Assembly (NCBI RefSeq): GCF_900115755.1
Contig: NZ_FOXQ01000004.1
Location: 124,001-188,000, forward strand
Source: Parafilimonas terrae
GTDB lineage: Bacteria > Bacteroidota > Bacteroidia > Chitinophagales > Chitinophagaceae
Length of the DNA: 64,000 bases
Reading direction: 5' to 3'
Within the stretch, counting starts at the first letter, position 1. The number at the start of each line of letters is the position of its first letter. The position numbers and the translations under genes are program-made. The notes below the pieces were generated by a model that searched no databases, was not told the origin of the DNA, and saw only the letters and a list, made by a program, of their open reading frames with translations. This document shows, piece after piece, positions 62,232 through 64,000 of the stretch.

Positions 62232-62411
62232 TTAATGTGAGCCCGGAATAACGTTTTTTTAATTAACCCAATGCTAAAGCATTGGGTTAAATGGTTGGGT
62301 TTTAACTGGCTTAGCCAAAGTGATTCTGTGGATGCTTAGACTAAAGCCAGTTATAAAACGCTTCTTTTACCCCGAGGCCTGAAGGCTTGGGTTATTCCAG
62401 GCTCACATTAA
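62232..62411. mobile_element. 180-bp MITE-like element with nested palindromes, upstream of alaS
   Basis: The ends are inverted repeats of 21 bases with one mismatch: 62232 starts TTAATGTGAGCC and 62411 ends GGCTCACATTAA, both continuing into GGAATAAC. Inside are the perfect hairpin TTAACCCAATGC-TAAA-GCATTGGGTTAA (62263-62290), arms TAACTGGCTTAG/CTAAAGCCAGTTA (62303-62314 and 62341-62353), and an imperfect stem CCCGAGGCC...GGCTTGGG (62371-62390). It carries no gene. No second copy lies in the window. It ends 34 bases before the alaS ATG. Confidence 0.7.
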
Positions 62412-62445
62412 ATTATAAGCGAATTTCTCTTAATATTTACTATAT

Positions 62446-64000
62446 ATGACTTCTTCAGATATACGCCGGGCTTTTCTTGATTTTTTTAAAAATAAAGGGC
62501 ACGAAATTGTTCCCTCTGCTCCCATCGTTATAAAAAACGACCCCACGCTCATGTTCACCAATGCGGGCATGAACCAGTTTAAAGATTATTTTCTCGGCAA
62601 CAAACAGGCGCCTTATAAACGCGTTGCCGATACGCAAAAATGCCTTCGGGTAAGCGGTAAGCACAACGACCTGGAGGAAGTGGGCGTTGATACCTATCAC
62701 CACACCATGTTTGAAATGCTGGGCAATTGGAGTTTTGGGGATTATTTTAAAGCCGAAGCCATTGCCTGGAGCTGGGAATTGCTGACGGAAGTGTATAAAA
62801 TTGATAAAGACCGTTTATACGTTACCGTTTTTGAAGGCGATTCAGCAGAAGGACTGCCCAAAGACGATGAGGCTTTTAATGAATGGAAAAAACATATTGC
62901 CGGAGAGCGCATTTTAATGGGCAATAAGAAAGATAATTTCTGGGAAATGGGCGATACCGGCCCCTGCGGCCCCTGCACCGAAATTCATTATGATGGCCGC
63001 AGCGATGAAGAAAGAAAAGCGGTTGACGGCAAAACTTTGGTGAATGCCGATAACCCGCAGGTTATTGAGATTTGGAATAATGTATTCATTCAATTCAACC
63101 GTTTAAAAGATGGCAGCCTTGAACCATTACCGCAGAAACATGTGGATACAGGAATGGGCTTTGAACGTTTGGTGCGTGTGCTGCAAGGCAAACAAAGTAA
63201 TTACGATACAGATGTTTTTACCGGTACAATCAATGCCATAGAAAACATTGTCAACAAAAAATATGATTACAGCGATAGTAAAGAAGCCGTTGCCTTTCGT
63301 GTGTTAAGTGACCATATTCGCGCTATCAGTTTTACAATTGCTGATGGGCAGTTGCCTTCCAATACCGGCGCCGGTTATGTTATAAGAAGAATTTTGCGCA
63401 GGGCTGTTCGTTATTATTATTCTTACCTGGATTATAAGCAGCCATTATTATTTCAATTGTTACCGGTAATTGCAAAACAGTTTGAACATGTTTTCCCTGA
63501 ATTGAAGAAGCAGGAAGATTTTGTAACAAAGGTCATAAAGGAAGAAGAAGATGCGTTCTTGAAAACATTAGAAAAAGGGATAAAAAAATTTGATGCTTAC
63601 ATTGAAGATTCTGAATATATACCCGACTACTTTTCAGAAGAAAATTCTACTAAAAAAGAAACCATTTTAAAAAACAACAAAATATTGGAAGGAGCCGATA
63701 AGAAAATTATTAATGGAGTATTTGCTTTTGAATTAAATGATACTTATGGTTTCCCAATCGATCTTACTGAATTAATGGCGAAAGAAAAAGGCTGGACTGT
63801 TGATATTGATGGTTTCAATCAGGCATTGCAGCAACAAAAGCACCGTTCCCGCGCAGCCACAGCAATTGATACGGAAGACTGGGTTATTGTGGGTGATGAA
63901 TTTTCACAAAACGAATTTGTTGGCTATGATTCACTTGAAGTAAAAACCAGAATTGTAAAGTACCGGAAAGTAAAGGCCAAAGGCAAAGAACAATACCAAA
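62446..64000 (+). CDS. alaS: Alanyl-tRNA synthetase (3' end outside the window)
   Basis: The first 518 codons of alaS are present. The class-II catalytic domain has [61 protein letters not shown] and [10 protein letters not shown]-like [23 protein letters not shown]. The tRNA-recognition and middle region ([43 protein letters not shown]) is complete. The editing and oligomerisation domains are beyond base 64000. The start ATG at 62446 fits the family N-terminus. Confidence 0.95.
   Translation, partial: MTSSDIRRAFLDFFKNKGHEIVPSAPIVIKNDPTLMFTNAGMNQFKDYFLGNKQAPYKRVADTQKCLRVSGKHNDLEEVGVDTYHHTMFEMLGNWSFGDYFKAEAIAWSWELLTEVYKIDKDRLYVTVFEGDSAEGLPKDDEAFNEWKKHIAGERILMGNKKDNFWEMGDTGPCGPCTEIHYDGRSDEERKAVDGKTLVNADNPQVIEIWNNVFIQFNRLKDGSLEPLPQKHVDTGMGFERLVRVLQGKQSNYDTDVFTGTINAIENIVNKKYDYSDSKEAVAFRVLSDHIRAISFTIADGQLPSNTGAGYVIRRILRRAVRYYYSYLDYKQPLLFQLLPVIAKQFEHVFPELKKQEDFVTKVIKEEEDAFLKTLEKGIKKFDAYIEDSEYIPDYFSEENSTKKETILKNNKILEGADKKIINGVFAFELNDTYGFPIDLTELMAKEKGWTVDIDGFNQALQQQKHRSRAATAIDTEDWVIVGDEFSQNEFVGYDSLEVKTRIVKYRKVKAKGKEQYQ

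Overview
The window comes from a Bacteroidota chromosome, most likely a member of the Chitinophagaceae. The evidence is the LytTR/LytS-type two-component genes, the gliding and type IX secretion (T9SS) genes (gldE, gldD, and T9SS type A and type B C-terminal signals), orphan MacB/FtsX permeases, TAnnTTTG-type promoters and moderately low GC. Almost all of it is densely packed housekeeping sequence. It is punctuated by short palindromic or repeated elements, several of which sit inside genes.

Layout. 1-2513: a LytTR response regulator (cut by the window edge) and two tandem LytS-like histidine kinases. 2757-7135: pyrF, a DUF3592 membrane protein, a PaiB-like FMN-binding protein and a large FtsX/MacB permease. 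7567-13742: mtaB, a saccharopine/alanine dehydrogenase-like enzyme, and an enlarged leuS of 1157 codons. 14007-19713: dsbD with a companion DsbD-N-domain protein, purQ, a membrane protein and an unknown secreted protein. 19863-25380: two tandem kup potassium transporters and both subunits of a 3-oxoacid CoA-transferase. 25571-32745: a lipoprotein, an MBL hydrolase, the mutY-ssb-gldE-gldD block, a DUF3109 protein, tRNA-Thr(CGT), kdsA and a PspC protein. 32954-39715: aconitase, rnz, an esterase, a PolX/PHP protein and a small exported protein. 40225-46771: a Nudix hydrolase, a 19-unit 21-bp minisatellite, a T9SS-A protein, thiolase, a DUF4440-like protein, a T9SS-B protein and a small protein. 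46864-51211: a PepSY membrane protein, a hemerythrin, Mrp and a carboxypeptidase-regulatory-domain protein. 51252-54346: a DUF2071 pseudogene, then a GbsR-regulated four-gene operon behind a 42-bp perfect palindrome. 54354-58339: mutS, a second Nudix hydrolase and a DinB/YfiT protein. 58492-60140: tRNA-Arg(ACG) followed by a 1.57-kb islet. 60366-64000: a DUF937 protein, an M23 peptidase, a 180-bp MITE-like element and the 5' part of alaS.

The most striking signal is inside leuS. A 480-bp segment (exactly 160 codons, no stop) carries a DUF559/Vsr-like PD-(D/E)XK endonuclease domain. It is bounded by inverted copies of a palindromic repeat that begin with the same 12 bases, GACCTCACCCCC. A third, solo copy of the same repeat adds 15 codons elsewhere in leuS. 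An unrelated palindromic repeat, also found in the signal-peptide region of gldD, lies in a further variable loop. The segment looks like a terminal-inverted-repeat nuclease element that inserts in frame and is tolerated within an essential aminoacyl-tRNA synthetase.

The second striking signal is the islet at tRNA-Arg. The 3' 42 bases of the tRNA plus two more bases are repeated exactly, 1573 bp downstream. Between the repeats lie a putative antitoxin gene and a PemK/MazF-like toxin gene but no integrase, so this looks like a minimal, non-autonomous integrated cassette.
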